A stretch of DNA of 64,000 bases, from positions 11,984,001 to 12,048,000 of the forward strand of contig NC_044020.1 of assembly GCF_900496995.4 (NCBI RefSeq), read 5' to 3'. Origin of the DNA: Aquila chrysaetos chrysaetos (lineage: Eukaryota > Chordata > Aves > Accipitriformes > Accipitridae). Below, piece by piece: positions 10,873-40,100 of the stretch. The notes below the pieces were generated by a model, which worked only from the letters and a program-made list of their open reading frames with translations, searched no databases and was not told where the DNA came from. Position numbers and translations under genes: made by a program. The stretch's first letter is position 1, and every line of letters starts with the position of its first letter.

Positions 10873-12294
10873 ATGGGCGACAGACAGAAGGGCAAGCTTC
10901 ATCAGGAAAGTCCTGTGAGAGCTGAACGGCATCTGTTCCCCTCCAGAAAGTTCACGGAAGATACCCTCCAGGGCGCCGATCAAAGACGGGACTGCAAGCA
11001 GGAGCTGGAGACAGAAAGTGAGGTGGAGACATCTTTTGGAAAGAGGCGGGGAATGATAACTCCCTGTGGGATGGAAGTCTGGGAGTGCGAGGACAGTGAT
11101 AGAGCCCACATCAGCAAGGTTATTCTTGCTGGGGACAAGCCAGACCCACCCATGTGTCGGAACGGTGCCATTTGGATTCAGCAGGTGGGAGAGAAAACCT
11201 ATGAGTGTCCTGAGTGTGGGAAGAGCTTCAGCCGGAGCTCGTACCTGAGCCAGCACCAGAGGATCCACCTGGCAGAGAAACCCTTCAGCTGCTCCGAATG
11301 TGGGAAAAGTTTCACCCGTAACTCAGACCTGATCAAACACCAGCGGATCCACACCGGCGAGAAGCCCTACCAGTGCAACGAGTGTGAGAAGACCTTCAGC
11401 CAGAGGTCCAATGTGATCAGGCACCAGAGGACCCACACGGGAGAGAGACACTACCAGTGCAATGAATGCGGGAAGAGCTTCAGCCAGAACTCGCATCTCA
11501 TCGTCCACCAGCGAAGCCACAAGGGTGAGAAACCCTTTAATTGCCCCCGGTGTGAGAAAAGCTTCAGCGACCGCTCCTCCCTGATCATACACCGGAGAGT
11601 CCACACCGGAGAGAAGCCCCACAAGTGCCAGGAGTGCGGGAAGCGTTTCCGGGACAGCTCGGCCATCATTCGGCATCAGAGGATCCACACGGGAGAGAAA
11701 CCGTACGAGTGTACTGAGTGCGGGAAAACCTTCCGGCAGAGCTCCTCGCTGGTGACCCACATGCGAACGCACACAGGTGAGAAGCCCTACAAGTGCCCCG
11801 TGTGTGGGAAGGGCTTTAGCCAGAGCTCAGCGCTCACCACTCATCGCCGGATCCACGGGGGGAAGGCCTTGCCCGTGTACCACGGTGGCCTCCTGCCCAG
11901 CCCGTACCAGTGCACTGAGTGCGGCCGGAGGTGCAGCGACCGCTCCACTCTGGCCAAGCACCAGACCACGCACGCCGAGGAACGGCCCTACATCTGCGTG
12001 GAATGCGGGGACAGCTTCCGGCGGAGCTCGGCTCTCAACGTGCACCTGAGGATCCACCGCGGGGAGAGACCCTACAAGTGCGAGGAGTGCGGAAAAATGT
12101 TCAGGCACAGCTCAGCCCTCGGTGCCCACCTGAGGATCCACGCAGGAGCCAAGCCCTACCAGTGCGGCGAGTGTGGGAAAAGCTTCCGGAAAAGCTCGAC
12201 GCTTAAAGTGCATTTGAAAATCCATGCGGCCAAGAAACCTTATAAATGTACTGTGGGTAGGAGAACGCTCACTTCCCGCTCACTCCTGCCATAG
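10873..12294 (+). CDS. C2H2 zinc-finger protein, 12 fingers (last coding exon)
   Basis: A probable nuclear DNA-binding transcription regulator; target unknown. From the first ATG, in strong context (ACCATGG), the frame encodes 473 residues. About 108 acidic/basic linker residues come first, then twelve Kruppel-type C2H2 fingers at roughly residues 109-451. Most are joined by TGEKP-like linkers. A roughly 16-residue spacer separates fingers 8 and 9. Finger 9 has Cys where the core Phe normally sits (CGRRCSDRS). After finger 12 a thirteenth begins (PYKC) but lacks the second Cys and degenerates. No KRAB, SCAN or BTB domain is in this exon. The open frame extends left of the ATG without another ATG, and AG acceptors at 10858 and 10861 precede it; with the second, the exon would enter in phase 1, usual for zinc-finger last exons. 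The true N-terminus may therefore lie in an unseen exon. No specific orthologue recognised. Confidence 0.85.
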   Translation: MGDRQKGKLHQESPVRAERHLFPSRKFTEDTLQGADQRRDCKQELETESEVETSFGKRRGMITPCGMEVWECEDSDRAHISKVILAGDKPDPPMCRNGAIWIQQVGEKTYECPECGKSFSRSSYLSQHQRIHLAEKPFSCSECGKSFTRNSDLIKHQRIHTGEKPYQCNECEKTFSQRSNVIRHQRTHTGERHYQCNECGKSFSQNSHLIVHQRSHKGEKPFNCPRCEKSFSDRSSLIIHRRVHTGEKPHKCQECGKRFRDSSAIIRHQRIHTGEKPYECTECGKTFRQSSSLVTHMRTHTGEKPYKCPVCGKGFSQSSALTTHRRIHGGKALPVYHGGLLPSPYQCTECGRRCSDRSTLAKHQTTHAEERPYICVECGDSFRRSSALNVHLRIHRGERPYKCEECGKMFRHSSALGAHLRIHAGAKPYQCGECGKSFRKSSTLKVHLKIHAAKKPYKCTVGRRTLTSRSLLP

Positions 12295-12632
12295 GGCTGG
12301 AGCAGATGTTCGGAGCAGGAAACAAAAGCAGTGTTTGGGGGGTACCTGAAAAAGGTGGGTGATGAGAACCACGGTGGGAAGAGACTGACGGGAGACACGG
12401 TAACTCTGGTGTCGGGGCTGGGTGCTTAACCCCAGCGGCACAAAAACCATTAGGAGGTCTGGAAGCAGGGAGTTAGTCCTAAGAGCTGAGTGCTGGTGGT
12501 TTAGGAAGAGTGCCGAGAACCTGAGGAACGAGCACCAGCTTCCAGGTAAGTCAGGGACTGTGAATATGCAGTAGAATAACAACTGGGAGAATCAGGCTTG
12601 TCAAATAACTTTACAGGTAAAGTGAAGATCAA

Positions 12633-12638
12633 AATAAA
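12633..12638 (+). terminator. Possible poly(A) signal of the zinc-finger gene (proximal)
   Basis: AATAAA about 340 bases after the stop codon. A second AATAAA at 13356-13361 is followed by a T- and GT-rich stretch and is an equally good or better candidate. Confidence 0.35.
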
Positions 12639-13355
12639 AAGTTCCAGGTTGGTTATGACTCAGAACTTTGGCCTGTTAGACACTGTAGTAGTCTTAGGAA
12701 CACTCTTTTTATGACCTTCCCTTATTTTTCATGCAGGTAGTAAGTTTACCCAGTGTTTAACAAGGTGCTTCCAAATCTTTTGAGTCCAAGACTTTGGAGC
12801 TGAACTTCAGTCTGTTTGTCTTTTCTTCCTCTTTCCCAAATCTTAGATGGGACAATGAATTCCTACCTCTGTATGCAAAGCCTGAGTGACACGGTAGCAG
12901 AACTGTCGTGGCTGTTCCCAGAAAACATGGATGCGCAAGCATTTCCAGTTGGAATGCTGCCCTTTACTAGTCTGTGGCAGCTTCTCCCAAGTTTGTCCTT
13001 GCTGGTTTGAAATACCTTCCAACTTGGGACATCAACAAAACATGGGCAAAAACGCGGCCTTACCTTATTTAACCAAAAAAAAATATTCCCCCCTCCCCCC
13101 CGATGTCCTAGTCTGAACCGGTACACGACAGAAGTTCCTACTGGTGGTCAGAGACTGTTTGCAATTTTGTAGTCCTTTTTATGATAGAGTACTCTTCTTT
13201 AGCTCACTCTTGTTTGTAAAGTATTAACGTACAAAGTTCAGCGTTAACAGTTAGGAATTACTACATTTGCATTTATTACTATGCGAATGACTATGTATTA
13301 CCTGAACCTCCTCTATATTGCCCTGTTTTACGACTAGCTATGTGTTTCCATCCCA

Positions 13356-13361
13356 AATAAA
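13356..13361 (+). terminator. Possible poly(A) signal of the zinc-finger gene (distal)
   Basis: AATAAA followed by a T-run and CTCTGTGT, which fits a downstream U/GU-rich element. It lies about 385 bases before the DDX11 start codon, at the edge of the DDX11 CpG island, so the two plus-strand genes would be closely packed. The region between the stop at 12294 and here is otherwise unrecognised and would be 3' UTR. Confidence 0.4.
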
Positions 13362-13504
13362 CCCTTTTTTTCTCTGTGTAATCCAGTTTTCTGTCCTCGC
13401 GTCTGACGGGAGTGAAGTTGTAGTGAGGAGGGGTCAGCCCCACACCGAGTCTGGTGTGGCAGGGAGCCCGGGAAGGGCAGCCTGACCAGCAAGGGAGGAC
13501 GGAG

Positions 13505-13523
13505 AGCAGCAGCAGCAGCAGCA

Positions 13524-13552
<29 letters not shown>
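13505..13552 (+). repeat. (AGC)7(GGC)9 triplet repeat
   Basis: Seven AGC units (13505-13525) run directly into nine GGC units (13526-13552), about 190 bases before the DDX11 ATG. It would lie in the DDX11 5' UTR if transcription starts upstream of it. Confidence 0.9.
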
Positions 13553-13555
<3 letters not shown>

Positions 13556-13745
13556 GCTCGGCCTCCTCAGAGCCCGGGGCCGAAGCGCAGACCTCCACCG
13601 CCCGGCCCGACAGATCGGGGCCGGCCGCCGCCGGAGGAGGCGCGGGCCTTCCGCTCGGCGCCCGCCGTCACCGGGGCGTCACGGGAAGGGGGCGGGGCGT
13701 CTCCGGCGCTCGGTTCGAAGCGGGGCGGCGGCGGCGGCGGGCGGG

Positions 13746-32316
<18,571 letters not shown>

Positions 32317-32863
32317 TGTGGACCAGAGAACAGGCTGTAGGTCAACTCTGTGAGCTACGCCTCTGAAGAACACCCAAACCTACACAAGTTCCTGCTTTAC
32401 TGTACCAAGGAGTTTGTGAATCTCCGCCTCCTTTGTGGATGTTTGCTGTTCAGTATCTGAGCTCTATGTTGGTAAGGCAGCCTTCAGCACCATAACCAGG
32501 AGGGAAACTGGTTGTAGGTCTGAGGCAGGTTCCTATTTGTTTACAGCTGTTAAGGTTTTATTTAAATTGATTAAATATTTTCAACCCAAACACTTAAGTA
32601 TGGGGAGTATAATTATTTTGACTGAACACATACATCTGCCTTTTCCCATCAACAACCAAGTGTAGGGGGCTTGATGACCAATGAAAATACAGAGCTTTTC
32701 ACAAGAATTGTGAACTATCAGGCCATTAGTTTGTGTCATGTTGTCATTACACAGTCAGACTGGTAAGACGTGGGGCAGTTATAGGTAACATTTCTTATCC
32801 CCTTCTTTCTACCTTGCTTCAAGCAGTCAAGAGATTAAAGAAGCAGTTCATTCTTTCAACAGG

Positions 32864-32869
32864 AATAAA
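32864..32869 (+). terminator. DDX11 poly(A) signal candidate
   Basis: The first AATAAA after the DDX11 stop codon, 548 bases downstream. The intervening sequence has no other recognised feature and is taken as 3' UTR. Confidence 0.5.
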
Positions 32870-33902
32870 GATATGGCCATAATATAGTGCAGCACTTCTT
32901 TGCTCATGCTTAAGCACAGGATTACTCTGCCCTTTTTACTGCCTATGTTTTTTAATTCAGAGTAACTTTCTGTGGAAAATGGTAAAACCTTCTTTTTACT
33001 TTTTTTTTTAGTATAACTTTCCTGGGCTTCTTTCCTATGTCACAGATCAGTGCTGGAGGGCAGTGATAACAACAGGGACAGCTATGTAATCCCACAGCTG
33101 TCCCCAGCTCTTTCTGTTATCCTGAGCAAGTCTCTTCCCAAGAGCTTCTTTTGCCTCCTTGCCAGTTTCAGCAGCTGGATGCTACCTCTCAAGGCTCTTC
33201 ATTGTGAAGAAAGCACTTATAATTAGATACAGAGCTGGTACCCACTCCCTGTATGTTAATTAGACCCACAGGGAAAGAAACAGCTGCTTCTGAGAAACTT
33301 CCGTTGTGGGTCTCCTGCCCCCTCAGTGGGTACAAACCCTACCATCTGGCACAAGCTCTGCCTTAACCCCAGTGAAAGCAGCAGCAGGGGTGGGGGGCAC
33401 CTGCTTGTAACAGCTGGTGCCCTCCAGCCCTGTGGCTGGTGGTGCTGGGTTGTAAGGCTAGCCCCCGCCTGAGATGGGAGTGGACAGCTGGGCTCCCCCT
33501 TAACAGATGCTTAATTGAGCACGCTTCCTACTTTTACCAAAGTGAAGGCTGCAAGGACCTGCTTCCTTCAACTTTATTGAAAGTTTTCAGACAGCAACAG
33601 GCAAAGAATCTCCATAAGCCAGATAGAGAAAGAAACCATCATGTACAGAGGCAGCAGGAATTAGACTCCTGTGAAGGGACACACACACTCATTCTCTCTT
33701 CTAGCAACAACCAAGCAAACAGGAGCTTCAGCAAGCAAGCAGCAAGGAGACAAATGAGGCAAGGGCTGTTTGCCTGCAAGAGATGCTTTTGCAGTCATCA
33801 CCAGTCACATTAGGAAAGACTGAGAGCACTTTAAATCAGGAGCAAAGCTAGTTCTGATCCTCTGAGCACAGGCTGCTTGACTGCCCACCAGCTCAGGCAG
33901 GA
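32870..33902. other. Intergenic gap between convergent DDX11 and WASHC1
   Basis: About 1 kb separates the two candidate poly(A) signals. No exon or known repeat is seen. A second minus-strand AATAAA (plus-strand TTTATT at 33573-33578) lies here, so longer WASHC1 transcripts could extend into the gap. Confidence 0.45.
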
Positions 33903-33908
33903 TTTATT
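33903..33908 (-). terminator. WASHC1 poly(A) signal candidate
   Basis: Minus-strand AATAAA about 270 bases after the WASHC1 stop codon, followed by a G/T-rich stretch (GAGCTGGTGGGC on the minus strand). Confidence 0.6.
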
Positions 33909-34176
33909 GCACCAGCATGAGCCACAGCAGCATTTGAGATGGAATGTAGTATTTGAGGTGAATAGCAGACAGCAGAAGAAAAACCCTCATTGATAACTAT
34001 AACCTCAGCAGTGGTTAGCTCATGTTGCTCCTGCTCCTCTTCTAAAAGAAATGACAGGCTCCCCCCCGCACCATGCCAGTGCCCACCCTCCAGGAGGTAC
34101 TGCCACAGGCTGGGGTCTCCCAAAGGTGCTTAGTTCAAGAGTCCTGGGATTCACACAGATGCTCAGCTGACCCCAT

Positions 34177-37100
34177 CTATGACTCCCAGTCATCCTCATC
34201 CTCCTCACCTATGGGCTGCTGTGGGGGTGGGAGGGGTGGTATTGAGTCCGACATACGAGCAAAGGCACCAGCAGGACTTCCAGGAGCATCAGGATTTCCA
34301 GAGGCTCCAGGCCCCTTCCCTGAAATACCTGTGAGGGAAGGAAAATCGCCAGTGAGTGACATCTGGGGACTAGAGAACACAGAGGGAAGGGGAAAAACCA
34401 TGCCTCATACCACTGCTCCCAGCACCCAGGTAACCCAGGCAAGCAGAACAGCCAAAATGCTTAAACACCACCACAGCCCTGTGCCAAGGGCTCATTTAAC
34501 CGAGCAAGTCCATGTCCTCCTCCACCCTGTGGCCAGGCACTGAGGGGTGATGCTGGCCCTAAATGCCCCAGGTACCTGCCAAGGCCTTGGGGCAACTTAG
34601 GTGCCCCCCCCACGGGCGAGGGCCCAGCTGCCCCAGCACTGAATTAAAAAAAGACACTGCTGCCCCTTCCTCACAGGTAGCTTTCAGAGTCCATCCTCTG
34701 CCTTAGGCACACAACCTCCTCCAGTGCCTCCAGCTGGACTTGAGGTGGACATTCCTCTGCTCACCCTTTGTAAAGACACTCCCACCCGCATTGTGGCACA
34801 CTTGCCAGGGAAAGTGTCTCTGTTCCTGTTTCTAGGGCTGTGGCGGACACAAGTGAGGTGCCAGAAAGTGCTCTCCCTCTTTCCTAGGGGGAAGGAGCAG
34901 GCCACCCTGCAGGACAGTACCTTTGCGCCTCAGCACCAGTTTGTTGAAGAGATCTGACATCAAATCTCCACCTTGTCCTGTAGCTCTCACTGAAACAGAG
35001 CAAAACAAGTCAGACAAGAAGTGTCAGACAAGAATAAGTGTCAGTCTGAACCTAGCACTATGGCAAAAGCATTCTCCTGCAATACTGCCTTCAGATTAAA
35101 GAAAAACACCCCAAACAAACCTCTAATCTTGTATCACACTCCTAATCTCTCCCACTATAGTCCAGTTTCAGGTCAGGAAAACACCAGGCACCGCAGGGTA
35201 ACAGCATCTTCTGGGGAAATCCAAAAGTGGAATTTCTTGAGGGGCAAAAGGGGCTGGGCATTTGCAGTCTCGTTCTGCCAGACCAGCTCCATCAAAACTC
35301 TCCCCAGCTACCTAAACCAACGTGCTCAAACCAGCTCGGCCCTGCCCCTCTTGGCCCCAGGCTTTCCTTTGTGTGTCTGCCCCCACGCAGCACACAGGGC
35401 ACGCATGGAAGTTTCACAAGACAGAGCTGGTCTCCATCAAGAACACGAATACCCTTCTGGCAGATGGGGTTTAGCAAGTTCACAGAGGTTTGGCTGAATG
35501 GGAAAAAACCCAAGACCTACACCAGCCTGTGAGGAGAGACAACACCTTTCCACTCTGTATATTCACTGTGCTCCTGGCTTGCCCGTCTCTCCCAGAACTA
35601 CACCCCCCCAGCCTGGGGCAGAGAGCAAGGAAGATCGGTTCTGCCGAAGAGCCTCAGCACCTTGTTCTTGTTCCTTCTGCTTCTTCTTCTCCAGCTTCCT
35701 CTCCTTGACACTGCGGAGGTTGGCCTTCCCAATGCCGCCGGCCTGGCGGATGGACTCCAGGAGACTGGCACGCCCAGTAGAGGGGTTCACCACCTCCTTC
35801 GGGGCTCCCTGGACCGAAGCTGCAGGGACAGGAAGGACAGGCAGCAGCCACAGGTCAGCACACCAGCTTCAGGCCCAGCCAAATTCCCATGGAAAGGGCT
35901 GCTCTGATACCCCTCCAGCTTCTGCTCAGGGCTGTGAGCCAGGCCCAGCCACCTCTCAGTGACAGGCTTACGCTCAGCCCAGCCAGCAGAAGCCCTGCCA
36001 AGGGGGAACTGAAGGCTTGCAGCTCCCAGGCAGGCAAGAGCAGCTTCTCCTCCCACTGCAGCTTCCCTCCTCTGCCGGAAGGCTGGGAAGCCACAGGGAA
36101 CCAACCAAGGACATGGGCTGAAGCCAAGGAGTCAGATTCTGCTGGTGAAGCTGTGGAGATGCCCAGCCCTTACCTGCAGGCACTGCATTGCTGCTCTCCT
36201 CGCTCGCTGTCCGGGCTGGCTCAGAGGGAGCTGTGGGCTGGGGCAGGGGCGGTGGAGGAGGCACAGTAGGTGGCATAACAGGAGGCGGTGGTGGAGGTGG
36301 TGGTGGAGGCGGTGGCAATAGCTCAGCATCTTGAAGGTCTGAAAGATGAAAGAAGTTGCATCTGAAGTGTCACAGAGGACAGCACACTGAGAGCTTCAGC
36401 TCAGAGCTTCGCATGCCTCAGCGGCAACAGATCAGAGTCCTCAGCAGGCACTGTGCAGCAGAGCACTCCCACCCTGCGCAGCATCTCTTAACAGCAGGCA
36501 GGGCCAAGGCAGAATTTGAGATTCCCCTACTCTGCCCTCCCCAGCTGCATGCCACTAGGCCTGCCCAGCTTGCCCAAGGGCATCCCACCAGGCTGCCGCG
36601 AGTCCAGTCCTTGCATAGTGCACTCCCTCCTCCCTAGCCATGCAGGGGTAGGGATGTGAGGGGCCTGGAGTCTGGCCAGTGCTTGAGCAGGGGCCTGAGT
36701 CAAAGCTGCACCAAGCGCAAGCTAGAGATATCTCCAACATCCATCTTGAAATCTCCGCCAAGTGACTTTCTGCCTTATCTCCACCTTTTAGCAATCCCTA
36801 CCTTCCTCCTTCACAGGGTCCTGGGAGCAGGGATTGGAAATACCTGGTTGCAAAGGCTCCGCCGATTCAGTGTTGAAAGTGGGCAGCTCTGGAATAGCAC
36901 TGCTAGGGGCAGATGGTGCGATGCCAGGGCCCAGATCAGCGCTGTACATGAGATCTGCAGCAATGCCAGGCAGGTCTGGCAGGTAGGACGGCACATCAAT
37001 CTCAGGGACCTGGCCCAGATCTGGCACATAGAAGTAATTTTCAGCTACCTAAAGGAAACCCAAAACAAAAAGATAAGGCAGTGACTACGCACTTGCTTTC

Positions 37101-40100
37101 CCTTGCAGCAAGCAGGGGAACTGTAGGGAACATCCTGGGTGACAGTCAGAGCTGGACTTGTGTGCCTTAGTACAGTGGCCGCCCATCAGCTACCCCTGCA
37201 ACTCTGTGCTCTTGTCCTGTAGCAGCTCCCCATGCTCGGAGGCTAATCCCTGCAGTCAAGGCTTGGAAAAGGCAGGCTGCAGGAGGAGGAAGAGGTGCAG
37301 GACTCTTCCTAGTTTCTCGCAAGTGGACACTACCCTCCCCTGAGGGTAGCCTTTTGCAGCCTACATAGGGCAGTCCCTTCTCCTCCAGAAGAGAATGGTG
37401 CCTGAACCACTTCTGAGATTTAAAATGCAGGAGAGCACAAACAAATAGTTAGAGGTTTGGTTTTGTACTTAACACACAGGCAAAACAGTACCACAGGTGC
37501 ACTGTGAATAAAGGGCTTTGTTTGCTACACACACTGCTATCTCCTCTGGTACAACATGATGAGCAAATGGCTCCCAGGCTTTTCTTTCTCCAGCCCCAAA
37601 ACACACATTCAACCACATGCCAGCAAAGCTCCAGGTATGGCCACTATGAGGTGCTGGGGCTAAGGTGAGTTACATGCTGGGGCAGCTGGGTTGGTCCACT
37701 GCCTGCCCCACGCCCACACAAAGCACAAACCCTTTCCTCATGCTGGCTGGTCCTTCTGTTTGCACCAGCAGGCACCCCTTCCCAGCAGGAATGATGGGGC
37801 ACAGGCCTCCTCCCACGCACCTTCCAGCCATGGCACCTCACCTTCACATTCCTCACAAGGCTCAGGAGTTAGCACAAGGAGGACTGTCAAGTGATGGAAC
37901 CTCCAAAACCCTCTAGAGCCCTGAGGCCTAGCAGTAAGGTGAATCGATATTACATTGCTCTTCTCACACCACCCAGCAATGGCTTGAGCAGAGAGAAACA
38001 CCTGCCAAGTTTGAGGGTTTTGTGTCATCCATCAAGCCCAAACCAGGACTTCAAGCTCAAAAATGGGCAAGGTCCTTCTGATAAGTGAGACACCCTGCAG
38101 CCCCATGAGGGCTCTGCCGTCCACTCTACAGAAGCCCTCTCCTCTCAGAATGCTGAGCACAATCCCCTGAAGGGGAAGCAGCTGCATCCCACAGCTGTAT
38201 CTCACCTGTCGGTCCAGCTGTCCTCTTTCAGTGATGGAGAGAGGGGCATCAAAGAGCTTTTCTTCTGTCTCTGTTTCCAGAGCCACATGGGTCTTGGTCA
38301 CTGCTCCAGCCAAAGGATCCAGGAAAACATATTTCTTGTACCTAAGGGTAGAGGACAGGTATTTCAGTGATGCCATCTTGAGAGCCAAGGCCAGAAGAAA
38401 CAGCATACCCAAGAAGGCCTTGGAGGTGGAGACCTCCCAACTCACTCACATAGGTGGAACATGTTGGGCCTTTCAGTTTCCTTCTTCTAGCCCCATTTTC
38501 CTGCCTTTCCCCTCCACAACCAGGAGGCAATAAGCTCCCCACCCTTCCAGTGCAGCCTCCACATTCATCCTAAAGCAAAGCCCCACTGCACTGCCATCAT
38601 TACCAAGCTCGTTCCCTCCCACCACCTGGCCTGAGACCATCCTACAACCTGCAGCAGGACACGAGTCTCTCCTGGTGACTTGTCACTCAAGGGGCAGGAG
38701 GAAAGATAAAGAGGGAAAATAACCATGGGTCAGGGGAAGAAAGAAGAGATCCAACAGCTGAAAGCTCAAGAAGGGCTTAAAGAAGCTCTTCAGTATGGGA
38801 AGAAGGAAGAAGCATGAGGCAAAGCCCAGCTGGAAAGGGAACTGCAGTGAGAGGCAGTGGAGACATTAAAGCAGCAACAGCAGTAAAGTGTTGCTGTGAG
38901 GAACCATCAGGAGAAGAAGCAGAACCTAGGCAGGAACATGGGGCAGAGAAGGGCAGGAGTGACAGCAGCTCTCAAGGCCAGAGAGAAATTATTACAGGGG
39001 TATGACAGGAAAAACTAAGTTGGGGAAGGGAAGTGCAAAGTTGGATTGAAAGCAGGTGAGTGGAGGATCAAGTGCAGACAAAACAACTCTTTCCACCCAA
39101 CGGGAAGAAAGGGTTGCTAGCTGGAAGTCAGCAGAGAGGTACCAAGCCCTATCCTACCAGGAGCCTGGTGTGTAAGACCCCCAGGAAAGCAAGCAGTTAC
39201 TGCTGCCCTGGGGAAGGGATAGCTCCTCGAGGACAAGCAGGGGCAGATGAGCAGCACAGCACTGCTACAACTCTCACAGGTTCTCGGTGGTGTTGAAGAG
39301 CAGCAGGGAGCTGAGGGAGCTGATGTTCCTGGGGAGGCTGCCAAGGCCTTCTTCTGCATCATCCTGCTGGTGAATTTTAGTGCTCACGCACACAGGGAAG
39401 TACTTGAGCTTTTCCTGCAAGACAGATAACAGGTGGTAAGACACTAAAACCACAGCTGCTGAGACAGCTCTCCCCAGCCACCACAACACACACTGCTGGA
39501 TCCACTGCATGGGCTGGGAACCCTACTGCTCCCTCTCCACTTCCCTTTGAGCAAGGAAGCACATGGACAACATTGTAGCCCCATGCTCATAACAAATCTC
39601 AGCAGTTCAGACTCATGGCATGTGCTTTTGGTGCCATGGATGTGTCATTTTGAACAGGTGTTGCTGTGGCAAGGATCCACCAAAATAAAACAACCACTCG
39701 GGCTCTATACCCAGAGGCAGGGATCAAGCACCACAATTTTAAAAGGCATTTGTTACAGTGTCTCCAACTACTAGACATTTTCATGCAGGAAGAGTCCCCC
39801 AAACATCTCTATTACCTCCCCTCTGCTGCCTTCAGTTGATGTTTTAAGAGATGCGATCCCACCAGTGGGGTACGCAGGGAAGGCGAAGGAAAAAGTAGTT
39901 AGGAAAAAACAGAGTGCCTGCACACCAGGCAAGAGATCAGGCAGAAGGGAGTGCGCAGCGTGGAACGTGTGCCAGATGGTTTTGCAAAGCCTGAGGGATT
40001 TGCAGGAGTTTTCAACTCTAATGAACTGAAATCTCCTCTCTCTCGGTTCTAAAACTTCATGCATAATATATAGAGCTCCCTTTAGAAAAGGACTTATTAC

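Noticed and set aside
11323-11772. Minus-strand open frame opposite the zinc fingers
   Set aside because: Regular Leu/Val-rich pattern is the mirror of repeated finger codons; a shadow frame.
33439-33813. 124-codon plus-strand frame between DDX11 and WASHC1
   Set aside because: No domain pattern; lies in the intergenic tail-to-tail region and has no promoter or splice support.
35498-35962. 154-codon plus-strand frame across a WASHC1 exon
   Set aside because: Antisense shadow of the WH2-coding exon at 35819-35661.
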